DNA from: Altererythrobacter sp. Root672
Lineage (GTDB): Bacteria; Pseudomonadota; Alphaproteobacteria; Sphingomonadales; Sphingomonadaceae
Assembly: GCF_001427865.1 (NCBI RefSeq)
Contig: NZ_LMHH01000001.1
Coordinates: 62,001-126,000 of the forward strand
Length of the DNA stretch: 64,000 nt
Direction of reading: 5' to 3'
A program made the translations under genes and the position numbers. Below, in pieces: positions 53,204-62,091 of this stretch (its first letter is position 1; every line of letters begins with the position of its first letter). Below the pieces are notes generated by a model. The model was given only the letters and a program-made list of their open reading frames with translations, did no database searches and was not told the DNA's origin.

Positions 53204-54070
53204 GTGCGGACGTCCAATTCAATCGGCAGGATCTTGCGAGGTACCATCGCGATCGCGGCGGCGACCGTACTTGCGTTCGGACTGCCCGCGGGGGGACAGG
53301 CGCCAGTCGCATCCCAAGCCGAAGGACCACCGCGGTTTCCCATGCGGATGGACCCTGATCCGCGCGTGCAGCAGCGGACGTACCATTTCGCCGATACCAA
53401 CGAAGATCTCCCCTATACCGTATTCGTCTCTTCGAAGGTCAAACCCGGCGTACCCGCGCCGCTTATCGTTGCCCTGCACGGCTACGGCGGTGATTCCAAT
53501 TTCATCGTGCGCGGCCGGCTGGTCGATCTGGCCGAGGAGAACGGATACATCGTCGTCGGACCGATGGGCTACAACACGATGGGCTGGTACGGTTCGCCGG
53601 TTATTGTCATCGGCAAGGGACCGGTCGAGCCGCCGAACCTCACCGAGCTATCGGAGAAGGACGTCATGAACGTCCTCGACTTGGCTCGCCGTGAATTCAA
53701 CGTCGATGCGAACCGGACATACCTGATGGGCCATTCGATGGGTGGTGCGGGCACGCTCTTCCTCGGCCAGAAGCATGCGAGCGAATGGGCCGCGATAGCG
53801 GCGATCGCTCCTGCGGCATTCATGATGCAACCGAACCAGAAGGCCATCCTCGCGCCGATCAAGGCAGCCGGACTGCCGCTCATGATCACCCAAGGCGACA
53901 AGGATCCTGTCGTGCCGGCGACCAATACGCGGACCTGGGCCGCCGCCATGGACGAACTGGGCATGACCCACGAGTACATCGAAATGCCGGACCGCGATCA
54001 CGGGACCATCATCGCCGATGGAATGCCCGACGTGTTTCGCTTCTTCGCGCAGCACAAACGAGGAAAATAG
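53204..54070 (+). CDS. Secreted CE1-like esterase (alpha/beta hydrolase)
   Basis: 288 residues from a GTG at 53204, chosen because AAGGGGGAAG precedes it. A signal peptide (GTIAIAAATVLAFGLPAGG) is followed by a polyhydroxybutyrate-depolymerase/feruloyl-esterase-like core: PLIVALHGYGGDSNFIV, then TYLMGHSMGGAGTLFLGQ (Ser nucleophile), GDKDPVVPATNT (Asp) and MPDRDHGTII (His). CE1-type enzymes release acetyl or feruloyl groups from plant polymers, which would fit the arabinan genes further right, but the substrate is not shown. The gene is convergent with the next esterase, 31 nt apart. Confidence 0.85.
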   Translation: MRTSNSIGRILRGTIAIAAATVLAFGLPAGGQAPVASQAEGPPRFPMRMDPDPRVQQRTYHFADTNEDLPYTVFVSSKVKPGVPAPLIVALHGYGGDSNFIVRGRLVDLAEENGYIVVGPMGYNTMGWYGSPVIVIGKGPVEPPNLTELSEKDVMNVLDLARREFNVDANRTYLMGHSMGGAGTLFLGQKHASEWAAIAAIAPAAFMMQPNQKAILAPIKAAGLPLMITQGDKDPVVPATNTRTWAAAMDELGMTHEYIEMPDRDHGTIIADGMPDVFRFFAQHKRGK

Positions 54071-54101
54071 GCACCGCCAGGCAGTGGCCGCTGAGATTGG
54101 G

Positions 54102-55031
54102 CTAGTGCGCGGAGGCGAGCATTCCGTGCATGCCTATCCAGCGCACGAAGGCGTCGAACCAGCCGGTGCTGGTGGTCTCCTTCGGGTACATGCCGAAGCC
54201 GTGGCCGCCTTGTTCGTAGTAGTGGAACTCGACCGGCCGTTTGGCTGTTCGCCAACTCTCGATCAGCCCGAAGCCCGCGTTGGGGAACAGCGGATCGTCG
54301 ACAGCCAGCGCGATGAACAGCGGCGGTGCGTCGGCTGGTACATTTACGGCTCCGAGCGGGCCGTAGATATTGCCGATGAAGGCAGGCCGCGCGTCTTCAC
54401 CGGCGAGGGCCGTCGTCAGCGTCAGCATCGCCCCGGCAGAAAAGCCGACCATGCCGATGCGGTCGGGATCCACGTTCCACTCAGCGCCGCGTGCACGAAC
54501 GAGCGCGAAAGCCGCGCGCGCGTCGGCGATCTGGGGAGCCAGGCTCGCGGCCATCGCGTCGGGCGACATTTGCGGCGGGCGGCCTGAGACCAACTCACGC
54601 ATCGAGCGGTCGAACTCTCCGATGTCGCGCGGAGTCTGGATCAGCCGGTACTTGAGCACGAAGGCAGAGACGCCGCGCTCAGCGAGGGCACGTGCGACCT
54701 CCGAGCCTTCGTTCTCCATCGACAGTGTGCGGAAGCCTCCCCCAGGAGCGACTATCACCGCAGCGCCGGTCGCCTTGGCCGGGTCGGCGAGGTATGGCGT
54801 CAGGGTCGCCACGGTGACGTTGCGCGCGAACTCGCTGCCATACTGGCGATGCCAGACCTCGGGTGCCGTGGCGTCGGGCAGTGGGCCGGTGCCGAGCACG
54901 ATGGCGTCCGCCTGCGCCGGGGTTGCGATCGGCGTCATCGTATCGTCTTGCGCCAGGGCCGGCCCCGAAATCATGCATGATGCGGCGATAACGACTGCGG
55001 CAAGGCGGGTGAGGGTCTTCCTGTTTGTCAT
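54102..55031 (-). CDS. Secreted carbohydrate-esterase-like alpha/beta hydrolase
   Basis: 309 residues with a signal peptide (LTRLAAVVIAASCMISGPALA). The BD-FAE/xylan-esterase-type core has AAVIVAPGGGFRTLSMENEG, the nucleophile motif IGMVGFSAGAMLTLTTALAG, DDPLFPNAGFGL (Asp) and QGGHGFGMYP (His). An EVWHRQYGSEFARNVTVATL N-terminal strand is common in acetyl-xylan-esterase annotations. It is the first of three minus-strand polysaccharide genes and follows GH43 by 26 nt. Confidence 0.85.
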   Translation of the reverse strand: MTNRKTLTRLAAVVIAASCMISGPALAQDDTMTPIATPAQADAIVLGTGPLPDATAPEVWHRQYGSEFARNVTVATLTPYLADPAKATGAAVIVAPGGGFRTLSMENEGSEVARALAERGVSAFVLKYRLIQTPRDIGEFDRSMRELVSGRPPQMSPDAMAASLAPQIADARAAFALVRARGAEWNVDPDRIGMVGFSAGAMLTLTTALAGEDARPAFIGNIYGPLGAVNVPADAPPLFIALAVDDPLFPNAGFGLIESWRTAKRPVEFHYYEQGGHGFGMYPKETTSTGWFDAFVRWIGMHGMLASAH

Positions 55032-55057
55032 GTCGGATCTCCGGCTGGGACGTGCGA

Positions 55058-56065
55058 CTACGAGGAGGGTGGCAGGGAAACGCCTGCGTCGGTTTGAACG
55101 ACCGGCTTCATTGTCCCGTCGGCGTTGTATTCGAGGTGCTCGACGGTAACTGCGCGTCGGCCGATCGACCCATTCTGGTCACCGATAGTCAGCTCGGCAT
55201 TGTGCAGGAACAAGTACCAGTTGCCCTTGTACTCCACGATGCCGGGATGGATCGTGAAGCTGTACTTGCCGGACCCGGTCAGCTCGCCGCGGTAGGTCCA
55301 TGGGCCCCGGATTGAAGGGGCGGTTGAATAGGACACCTTCTCGTCGCGATGCTGCGAACGGTCGAGCGAGGCGTAAGTCAGATAGTAGAGGCCGCCGCGC
55401 TTGTGCAGCCACGGCCCTTCCTCAAAATGGGGCGGGGTGATTTCGGTAATCGGTCCGTCGAGTTCGATCATGTTGGGCTTGAGTCGGGCGATGTAGGCTT
55501 GGCGATTGCCCCAGGCGATCCAGGTCGTGCCGTCGTCGTCGGTGAACACCGTCGGGTCGATATCCTCCCAGCTGTGCGTGCCTTTCGGGGTCATCTCGTT
55601 GGTGATCAGCGCGGAGCCCTTCGCGTCGACGAACGGACCCGTGGGACTGTCCGATACAGCGACGGCTATAGCCTTCCCCGGGTGGGTGTCGTCATGCTCA
55701 ACCGCGGCGTAGAACCAGAACCGGCCGTCCTTCTCGATCGCCTGCGAAGCCCAGGCATCCTGCTTGGCCCACTTGAAGTCGGTCACCCGCATGATTGGAC
55801 CGTGATCGGTCCATGTCTTCATGTCGGTGGTCGAATAGACGAGCCATTCGCGCATGTTGAACATCTCGTCGCGCTGCGCCTCGTCGTGCCCGACATAGAG
55901 ATAGAGACGGTCGCCGACGACGAGCGGGGCGGGGTCCGCGGTGAACTTGTCGCGGATGATCGGGTTCGATCCTGGGGCCGCATTCGTCCCAGTCTGGCCA
56001 ATGGCAGCCCCAGTGCTTGCTAGGACCGCGAGCGCAATTGCGATGCCCCAACCCCTTGCTCTCAT
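55058..56065 (-). CDS. Glycoside hydrolase family 43 protein, secreted
   Basis: 335 residues with a signal peptide (GWGIAIALAVLASTGAAIG) and a five-bladed beta-propeller. The three GH43 acids are placed as expected: base Asp in FTADPAPLVVG, pKa-tuning Asp in WEDIDPTVFTDDDG, acid Glu in PHFEEGPWLHKR. The family includes arabinofuranosidases, arabinanases and beta-xylosidases. AAAGGAGGT gives a near-ideal ribosome-binding site. A GTCGGAC operator-like site lies 26 nt upstream, over the end of the sugar permease gene. With the GH51 gene it suggests arabinan or arabinoxylan use. Confidence 0.9.
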   Translation of the reverse strand: MRARGWGIAIALAVLASTGAAIGQTGTNAAPGSNPIIRDKFTADPAPLVVGDRLYLYVGHDEAQRDEMFNMREWLVYSTTDMKTWTDHGPIMRVTDFKWAKQDAWASQAIEKDGRFWFYAAVEHDDTHPGKAIAVAVSDSPTGPFVDAKGSALITNEMTPKGTHSWEDIDPTVFTDDDGTTWIAWGNRQAYIARLKPNMIELDGPITEITPPHFEEGPWLHKRGGLYYLTYASLDRSQHRDEKVSYSTAPSIRGPWTYRGELTGSGKYSFTIHPGIVEYKGNWYLFLHNAELTIGDQNGSIGRRAVTVEHLEYNADGTMKPVVQTDAGVSLPPSS

Positions 56066-56089
56066 TACCCGGGACCTCCTTTTGCTTCT

Positions 56090-57412
56090 TTAGTCGGACA
56101 ATACGGCATGGGCGGGCATCGCGGGAAGCTGCTCTCCGGTCGGCTTGGAACCCCACAGCGCGTAGAACAGCACGTAGAGCTCGCACGCTGCGGTGAGCAG
56201 GAACGAGAGTTGGAGACCGTAGCGGTCGGCAAGCCAACCCTGGACCACCACCAGAGCGCCGCCCGCAATCGCCATGATCAGCAAGCCCGAGCCCTCCTCG
56301 GTCAGCGGGCCGAGTCCCTTGATCGCGAGGGTGAAGATGGTCGGGAACATGATCGAGTGGAAGAACCCGACCGAGATCAGGGCCCACATCGCCGTGGGGC
56401 CTTGCGCAAACGTGGCTACCAGCATCACTCCAAAGGCGCCCATCGCGAATGCGGCGAGCACTCCCGCAGCGTCGGCCTTCTGCATCAGCAAGCTGCCAAG
56501 GAAGCGGCCGACCATCATCCCGCCCCACAGCAGGAACAGATAGTTCGACGCCTGTTGGTGGGTAAGGTTGCCGATGTGCGGCTGGCTGATGAAGTTGATG
56601 AACAGGTTGGAGACGCCGATCTCGGCGATCAGGTAGATGAAGATCGCAGGCACTCCGAGCACCAGGTTGCGGTGGCTCCACAGCGACAGGCCCTTGCGCG
56701 CCTCGCGGCTGGCGCGGCGGGTCGCTTGACCCATCGAAGGTAGGGGGAAGCGCGCGATAACGATCGCCAGTATCACGAGCACTACCGCCACGATGATGTA
56801 GGGCAGGACGACCGATTGCGCGTCGGCAAGGCGTTCAGCGGCCGTGAGGGTTACTCCCGCTTCGGACGTGCCTCCTTTGGAACGGCCAAGGATCAGATAG
56901 CCGCCAAACAGCGGAGCCAGCGTGGTGCCGAGCGAGTTGAACGCCTGAACGAAGTTGAGCCGCGAGGACGCGGTTTCGGGCGGCCCCACTACCGCGACGT
57001 AGGGGTTGGCGGCAACCTGGAGCAGGGTGATGCCGCTGGCGATCACGAACAGGGCGGCCAGCACCACTCCGTAGGATGGAATTCGCGCCGCCGGGACCAT
57101 CATCAGCGCACCTGCGGCCATGGCCAGCAAGCCGACCACGATCGACCGTTTGTACCCGATCCGCTCGATCAGCTTGGCCGAGGGGATCGAAGCGACGAAA
57201 TAGGCGATGAACCATACGCTCTCGATCAGCGTGGTCTGGGTGTAGTTCAGGTCGAACACACTGCGCAGGTGCGGCAACAGCGTGTTGTTGATGACCGTGA
57301 TGAAGCCCCACATGAAGAACAGGCTGGCAAGCAGCGTCAGCGCGGACCGATAAGTTTGAGACGCCGAAACGTCGCCGGCCGGCACGGCTCCCCCAATCGG
57401 TGAAAGCGCCAT
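56090..57412 (-). CDS. FHS-family sugar permease (FucP/GluP-like MFS)
   Basis: 440 residues and 12 helices. The N-terminal FFMWGFITVINNTLLPHLRS and VQVAANPYVAVVGP-like LQVAANPYVAVVGPPETASS are FucP/GluP hallmarks, as is NFVQAFNSLGTTLAPLFGGY. FHS permeases import L-fucose, glucose, galactose or arabinose with protons. GGAGGGG precedes the ATG. Next to GalM, GH43 and the L-arabinose oxidation genes, the likely cargo is L-arabinose. It is divergent from galM, with a candidate operator between them. Confidence 0.91.
   Translation of the reverse strand: MALSPIGGAVPAGDVSASQTYRSALTLLASLFFMWGFITVINNTLLPHLRSVFDLNYTQTTLIESVWFIAYFVASIPSAKLIERIGYKRSIVVGLLAMAAGALMMVPAARIPSYGVVLAALFVIASGITLLQVAANPYVAVVGPPETASSRLNFVQAFNSLGTTLAPLFGGYLILGRSKGGTSEAGVTLTAAERLADAQSVVLPYIIVAVVLVILAIVIARFPLPSMGQATRRASREARKGLSLWSHRNLVLGVPAIFIYLIAEIGVSNLFINFISQPHIGNLTHQQASNYLFLLWGGMMVGRFLGSLLMQKADAAGVLAAFAMGAFGVMLVATFAQGPTAMWALISVGFFHSIMFPTIFTLAIKGLGPLTEEGSGLLIMAIAGGALVVVQGWLADRYGLQLSFLLTAACELYVLFYALWGSKPTGEQLPAMPAHAVLSD
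56091..56101. promoter_or_regulatory. Candidate GntR/FadR-type operator before GH43
   Basis: TAGTCGGACAA fits the FadR-subfamily pattern TNGTNNNACNA and continues as GTCGGACAATA. It nearly repeats the site at 57450. It overlaps the permease stop codon and lies 26 nt upstream of the GH43 start. Confidence 0.35.
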
Positions 57413-57449
57413 TCATCCCCTCCATGTCGGCAAATCGCTTGCCCTTTTT

Positions 57450-57460
57450 TTGTCGGACTA
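57450..57460. promoter_or_regulatory. Candidate GntR/FadR-type operator between permease and galM
   Basis: TTGTCGGACTA fits TNGTNNNACNA, continues as GTCGGACTATA, and sits 38 nt before the permease start and 52 nt before galM. The near copy at 56091 upstream of GH43 supports a shared regulator, which is not in the window. Confidence 0.4.
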
Positions 57461-57511
57461 TATTTCTAACCCAACAACGTCAATCTTGAAGCGCGATCGG
57501 GGGAGCTAGTC

Positions 57512-58639
57512 ATGAGGGCCATGTTGCTGGTGGCGGCGTTCGGTGTGCTGGCCACACCCGCCCAGGCCGCCGAGGCGGTACGCGAGCAGGCCGGGAAATT
57601 GGCCGACGGCACTGCTGTCGAAGCGGTTAGGCTCAGGAACTCGCGCGGCATCGAGGCGCGGGTGATCACTTACGGCGCCACGCTGCAGTCGCTGATCGCG
57701 CCAGGCCGCGACGGCACGCGCGCGGAGGTGACTCTCGGTTACGACACGGTCGCCGAATACGAGGCCAGGCCGAACTACTTTGGCGTCACCGTCGGCCGCT
57801 ACGCCAACAGGATCGCGGGAGGGCGCTTCAGCCTCGACGGCCGTGCCTATCAATTGACCCAGAACGACAAGGCCAATTCGCTCCACGGTGGGACGGCGGG
57901 CTTCGACAAGCGGAACTGGCGGATCGTGTCGGTGTCGAGCGGGCCCACCGCGAAAGTAGTTCTAGGCCTGACCAGTCCGGACGGGGACCAGGGCTATCCG
58001 GGCAAACTCGATGTAACCGTCACCTATTCGCTCGACGACGCGGGCGACCTGACGATCTCGTACGACGCCAAGGCAGACAGGCCGACGATCGTGAACATGA
58101 CCAACCACGCGCTGTTCACGATGGCCGGAGACGGCGCGCCCGAGGGGACCTCCCGGCAAGTCCTGACCATTCCCGCCACTGTCTACACCCCGGTCGACGA
58201 CAAGCTGATTCCCACCGGGGAGTTAAGGCCAGTAGCTGGCACGGTGTTCGATTTCCGATCCCCCCGGCTCGTCGCTGCGGGCCTGCGCGATGGGCGCGAT
58301 CCCCAGATCGTGGTCGGCCGCGGCTACGATCACAATTTCGCGCTCGACAAGGGACAAACTGCGCGCCCCGAACTAGCCGCACGGCTGGAAGACCCAGTAT
58401 CCGGACGCGTACTCGAAGTTCTGAGTACGGAGGCCGGCCTGCAGTTCTACTCCGGCAATTTTCTCGACGGTACCATCGTCGGTCGGAGCGGGCGTGTTTA
58501 CCGGATGGGTGACGGGATTGCGCTCGAACCGCAGAAGTTTCCCGACGCGCCCAACCGTCCGAACTTTGCTTCCGCGCGCGTGGATCCCGGAAAGCCGTAC
58601 CGGCATGTCATGATCTACCGTCTGTCGGTTGCGCGCTGA
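57512..58639 (+). CDS. galM: Secreted aldose 1-epimerase (galactose mutarotase)
   Basis: 375 residues with a signal peptide (RAMLLVAAFGVLATPAQA). GalM motifs are RVITYGATLQSLIAPGRDG, then FGVTVGRYANRIAGGRF, NSLHGGTAGFDKRNW (His), VNMTNHALF (catalytic His) and a C-terminal EPQKFPDAPN (catalytic Glu). It interconverts alpha and beta anomers of aldoses in the periplasm, which can speed uptake or oxidation of released arabinose or galactose. GGGGGAG precedes the start. The dehydratase gene begins 3 nt after its stop. Confidence 0.94.
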   Translation: MRAMLLVAAFGVLATPAQAAEAVREQAGKLADGTAVEAVRLRNSRGIEARVITYGATLQSLIAPGRDGTRAEVTLGYDTVAEYEARPNYFGVTVGRYANRIAGGRFSLDGRAYQLTQNDKANSLHGGTAGFDKRNWRIVSVSSGPTAKVVLGLTSPDGDQGYPGKLDVTVTYSLDDAGDLTISYDAKADRPTIVNMTNHALFTMAGDGAPEGTSRQVLTIPATVYTPVDDKLIPTGELRPVAGTVFDFRSPRLVAAGLRDGRDPQIVVGRGYDHNFALDKGQTARPELAARLEDPVSGRVLEVLSTEAGLQFYSGNFLDGTIVGRSGRVYRMGDGIALEPQKFPDAPNRPNFASARVDPGKPYRHVMIYRLSVAR

Positions 58640-58642
58640 TCA

Positions 58643-60433
58643 ATGACCGACCGCAAAGAGCTGCGCTCCCGCGCCTGGTTCGACAATCTCGACAACGTCG
58701 ACATGACGGCGCTCTACCTCGAGCGCTATCTCAACTTCGGGCTGAGCCTTGAGGAGTTGCGCTCGGGCCGTCCGATCATCGGCATCGCGCAGACCGGATC
58801 CGACCTGAGTCCCTGCAACCGGCACCACCTGGTTCTGGCGGAGCGCGTGCGCGAGGGCATCCGCGAAGCTGGGGGGATTGCAATCGAGTTCCCGGTGCAT
58901 CCGATCCAGGAGACCGGCAAGCGCCCGACCGCCGGCCTTGATCGCAACCTCGCCTACCTGGCGCTTGTCGAGGTGCTCTACGGCTACCCTATCGACGGTG
59001 TGGTGCTGACCATTGGATGCGACAAGACCACGCCAGCGTGCCTGATGGCGGCTGCGACAGTCAACATTCCCGCCATAGCGCTGTCGGTGGGGCCGATGCT
59101 CAACGGCTGGCATCGCGGCCAGCGAACAGGGTCGGGTACGATCGTGTGGCAAGCGCGCGAGCAACTCGCGGCCGGGGAAATCGACGCCGAGGAGTTCATC
59201 CGCCTCGTTGCCTCGTCCGCCCCGTCGACTGGCTATTGCAACACGATGGGCACGGCGACGACGATGAACAGCCTGACCGAAGCCCTTGGGATGTCGCTGC
59301 CCGGCTCCGCGGCCATCCCCGCGCCCTATCGCGACCGGCAGGAGGTCGCCTATCGCACTGGCAAGCGCATTGTCGAAATGGTCGACGAAGACCTCAAGCC
59401 GTCGGATCTGCTGACGCGCGAGGCTTTCCACAACGCGATCCGGGTCAACTCGGCGATCGGAGGGTCGACCAACGCCCCGATCCACCTGGCCGCGATCGCC
59501 CGGCACATCGGGGTCGACCTGCCCATCAGCGATTGGCAGGAGGTCGGCCACGACGTGCCACTGCTCGTCAATCTCCAGCCTGCCGGCGAATTCCTCGGCG
59601 AAGACTACTACCGGGCCGGCGGGGTGCCTGCCGTGGTCAATCAGCTCATGCGGCGCGACTTGATCCACGAGGGGGCGTTGACCGCCAACGGACACAGCAT
59701 CGGCGACAACTGCCGCAACGCTGCGATCGAAGACGATCAGGTGATCCGCCCCATCGACAATCCGCTGAAGGAGGCCGCCGGTTTCCTGGTGCTGCGGGGG
59801 AACCTGTTCGACTCGGCAATCATGAAGACGAGTGTGATCTCGCCTGAATTCCGCGCTCGCTATCTCTCGAACCCTGACGACCCCGACGCCTTCGAAGGCC
59901 CGGTGGCAGTGTTCGACGGGCCCGAGGATTATCACACCCGCATCGACGATCCGGCGCTGGGGATCACGACCGAGACGCTACTGATCATGCGCGGGGCCGG
60001 ACCCATCGGCTACCCCGGTTCAGCCGAGGTCGTGAACATGCGGCCGCCGAGCTATCTGCTCGCGCAGGGCGTGCACAGCCTGCCGTGCCTCGGCGATGGA
60101 CGCCAATCGGGCACAAGTGGCAGCCCTTCGATCCTCAACGCCTCGCCAGAGGCGGCGGCGATGGGTGGGCTTGCGCTACTTCAGGATGGCGATCGGGTGC
60201 GCATCGATTTGAAGGCGGGGACCGCGAACATGCTGGTCTCCGATGAAGAGCTCGCGCGACGTCGGGCGGAACTCGAAGATGACGGCGGGTACGGCTTCCC
60301 GGCGGCGCAGACCCCCTGGCAGGAAATCCAGCGTGCGCTGGTGGGCCAGATGGAGGGCGGGGCGATCCTCGAAGGCAGCGAACAATATCAGCGGATCGCC
60401 CAGACGCGCGGCCTTCCGCGCGACAGCCACTGA
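58643..60433 (+). CDS. L-arabinonate dehydratase (IlvD/Edd family)
   Basis: 596 residues. The [2Fe-2S] cysteine spacing matches Rhizobium L-arabinonate dehydratase: [13 protein letters not shown] (Cys58), [13 protein letters not shown] (Cys126) and [13 protein letters not shown] (Cys199). The catalytic-serine loop is [15 protein letters not shown]. The enzyme dehydrates L-arabinonate (or a related sugar acid such as D-fuconate or D-xylonate) to a 2-keto-3-deoxy acid. With the 1-dehydrogenase at 62092 it gives two steps of the non-phosphorylative arabinose route. It is a distant paralogue of the edd product in this same window. Confidence 0.88.
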   Translation: MTDRKELRSRAWFDNLDNVDMTALYLERYLNFGLSLEELRSGRPIIGIAQTGSDLSPCNRHHLVLAERVREGIREAGGIAIEFPVHPIQETGKRPTAGLDRNLAYLALVEVLYGYPIDGVVLTIGCDKTTPACLMAAATVNIPAIALSVGPMLNGWHRGQRTGSGTIVWQAREQLAAGEIDAEEFIRLVASSAPSTGYCNTMGTATTMNSLTEALGMSLPGSAAIPAPYRDRQEVAYRTGKRIVEMVDEDLKPSDLLTREAFHNAIRVNSAIGGSTNAPIHLAAIARHIGVDLPISDWQEVGHDVPLLVNLQPAGEFLGEDYYRAGGVPAVVNQLMRRDLIHEGALTANGHSIGDNCRNAAIEDDQVIRPIDNPLKEAAGFLVLRGNLFDSAIMKTSVISPEFRARYLSNPDDPDAFEGPVAVFDGPEDYHTRIDDPALGITTETLLIMRGAGPIGYPGSAEVVNMRPPSYLLAQGVHSLPCLGDGRQSGTSGSPSILNASPEAAAMGGLALLQDGDRVRIDLKAGTANMLVSDEELARRRAELEDDGGYGFPAAQTPWQEIQRALVGQMEGGAILEGSEQYQRIAQTRGLPRDSH

Positions 60434-60458
60434 CCGGTTTGAGAAAGGGGAGAGTACA

Positions 60459-62045
60459 GTGAAGAAGAGGTTCCTGGCCGGCGCAGTCATAGCCCTGTCG
60501 ATCCTGGGCACGCCAGCTGCGGCGCAACGCTCGGACAATGCCACAACGATTACGATCGACGCCGCGAAGCAAGGCGCGAAGATCGACCGCAACATCTTCG
60601 GCCAGTTCGCCGAACATCTCGGTACCGGGATCTACGGCGGTGTCTGGGTCGGTCCGGATTCGACGATCCCCAACGTGCGCGGAATTCGCAGCGACGTTGT
60701 CGCTGCACTGCGCGCAATCCACGTACCGAACGTGAGGTGGCCCGGCGGCTGCTTCGCCGACGAATACCATTGGCGAGACGGCATCGGCGATCCGGCAAAG
60801 CGCGGGGTCTCGGTGAACTGGAACTGGGGCGGCGCGACCGAGAACAACGCGTTCGGTACGCACGAGTTCTTCGATTTCGCCAACCAAATTGGCGCGGATG
60901 CCTACGTCTCGGTCAACGTCGGCTCAGGTACAATCAAGGAAGCGTCGGATTGGATCGCCTACATAACGGCCGATGACCGCACCACCGCTGGGCAAGAGCG
61001 CGCGGCAAACGGCCAGCGCGAGCCGTGGACGGTCAAGTTCCTCGGCATCGGCAACGAGAGCTGGGGCTGCGGCGGCAATATGCGCCCGCAGTACTACACC
61101 GATCAGCTGAAACCCTACGCCCGTTTCGTGCGCAGCTTCCACCCGAACCAACAAGCCGCTCCCAATACCATGCAGCGCATCGCCGTCGGTCCAAGCGATG
61201 GCGATCCGGCCTACACCGAGGGGGTGATGAAGGCCTGGAGCGAGAAGGACTGGAGCTGGGACATCGAAGGCCTCTCGCTCCATTCCTACACCGTGGTTCG
61301 ATGGCCGCCGGCCTACGACAGCGTGAATTTCGGCGAACAGGAGTACGCGGAGCTGACCCAAGCGACCCTGCGGATGGAAGACCACCTCAAGACGCATTCG
61401 GCGATCATGGACAAGTACGATCCCGAGAAGAAAGTTGGGCTAATTGTCGACGAGTGGGGCGTGTGGCTGGCGAAGCTGCCGGGCACGCAGGAAGGCTTCC
61501 TGCAGCAGCAGAACTCGCTGCGCGACGCGATGATCGCGGCGCTCAACTTCAATATCTTCGCGCGCCATGCCGACCGGGTCCGCGGGGCAAACATCGCGCA
61601 GATGGTCAACGTGTTGCAGGCGATGATCCTGACCGATGGTGAGAAAATGCTGCTCACCCCCACCTATTACATCCACCAGATGTACCTGCCGTTCCAGGAC
61701 GCCACTCTCCTGCCAGTGTCGTTCAACGCAGGTGAGTATCGCCAAGGCACGGTAGTGCTGCCGCATGTCGATGTGGTCGCGGTTCGGGCGAATGATGGAA
61801 AGCTGTGGTTGTCGCTGGTGAATCTCGATCCGAACCGGCAAGCGAGCATTGAGGTCGAAGTCCCGGGCGTCGCAGCTCGCGGTGCTTCGGGCACGGTGTT
61901 GACCGCGCCGCAAGTCAACTCGGTGAACACCTTTGCAGCGCCGAACACGGTGGTGCCGAGACCGTTCTCCGCGCGGGCGAACGGCGGCACATTGACGATC
62001 GAGCTTCCCGCGAAGTCGGTGGCGATGCTCGCGATCGAACAGTAA
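60459..62045 (+). CDS. Alpha-L-arabinofuranosidase, GH51, secreted
   Basis: 528 residues from the GTG at 60459 (AAAGGGGAG upstream), beginning with a signal peptide (RFLAGAVIALSILGTPAAA). The GH51 barrel has NIFGQFAEHLGTGIYGGVWV, VRWPGGCFADEYHW, the acid/base KFLGIGNESWGCGGNM and the nucleophile in GLIVDEWGVW. A C-terminal beta-sandwich ends in PAKSVAMLAIEQ. It frees terminal arabinofuranose from arabinan or arabinoxylan. Many GH51 enzymes are cytosolic; this one is exported, as in several gammaproteobacteria and sphingomonads. An in-frame extension to 60243 inside the preceding gene is rejected. Confidence 0.93.
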   Translation: MKKRFLAGAVIALSILGTPAAAQRSDNATTITIDAAKQGAKIDRNIFGQFAEHLGTGIYGGVWVGPDSTIPNVRGIRSDVVAALRAIHVPNVRWPGGCFADEYHWRDGIGDPAKRGVSVNWNWGGATENNAFGTHEFFDFANQIGADAYVSVNVGSGTIKEASDWIAYITADDRTTAGQERAANGQREPWTVKFLGIGNESWGCGGNMRPQYYTDQLKPYARFVRSFHPNQQAAPNTMQRIAVGPSDGDPAYTEGVMKAWSEKDWSWDIEGLSLHSYTVVRWPPAYDSVNFGEQEYAELTQATLRMEDHLKTHSAIMDKYDPEKKVGLIVDEWGVWLAKLPGTQEGFLQQQNSLRDAMIAALNFNIFARHADRVRGANIAQMVNVLQAMILTDGEKMLLTPTYYIHQMYLPFQDATLLPVSFNAGEYRQGTVVLPHVDVVAVRANDGKLWLSLVNLDPNRQASIEVEVPGVAARGASGTVLTAPQVNSVNTFAAPNTVVPRPFSARANGGTLTIELPAKSVAMLAIEQ

Positions 62046-62091
62046 CTGCGGAGCCGGGTGGCGTGGCGTTGGCGCGCCGCCCGCGCTTCTC

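Noticed and set aside
60243-60458. N-terminal extension of the GH51 enzyme
   Set aside because: It is inside the dehydratase gene in another frame, has no ribosome-binding site, and would hide the signal peptide that starts at 60459.
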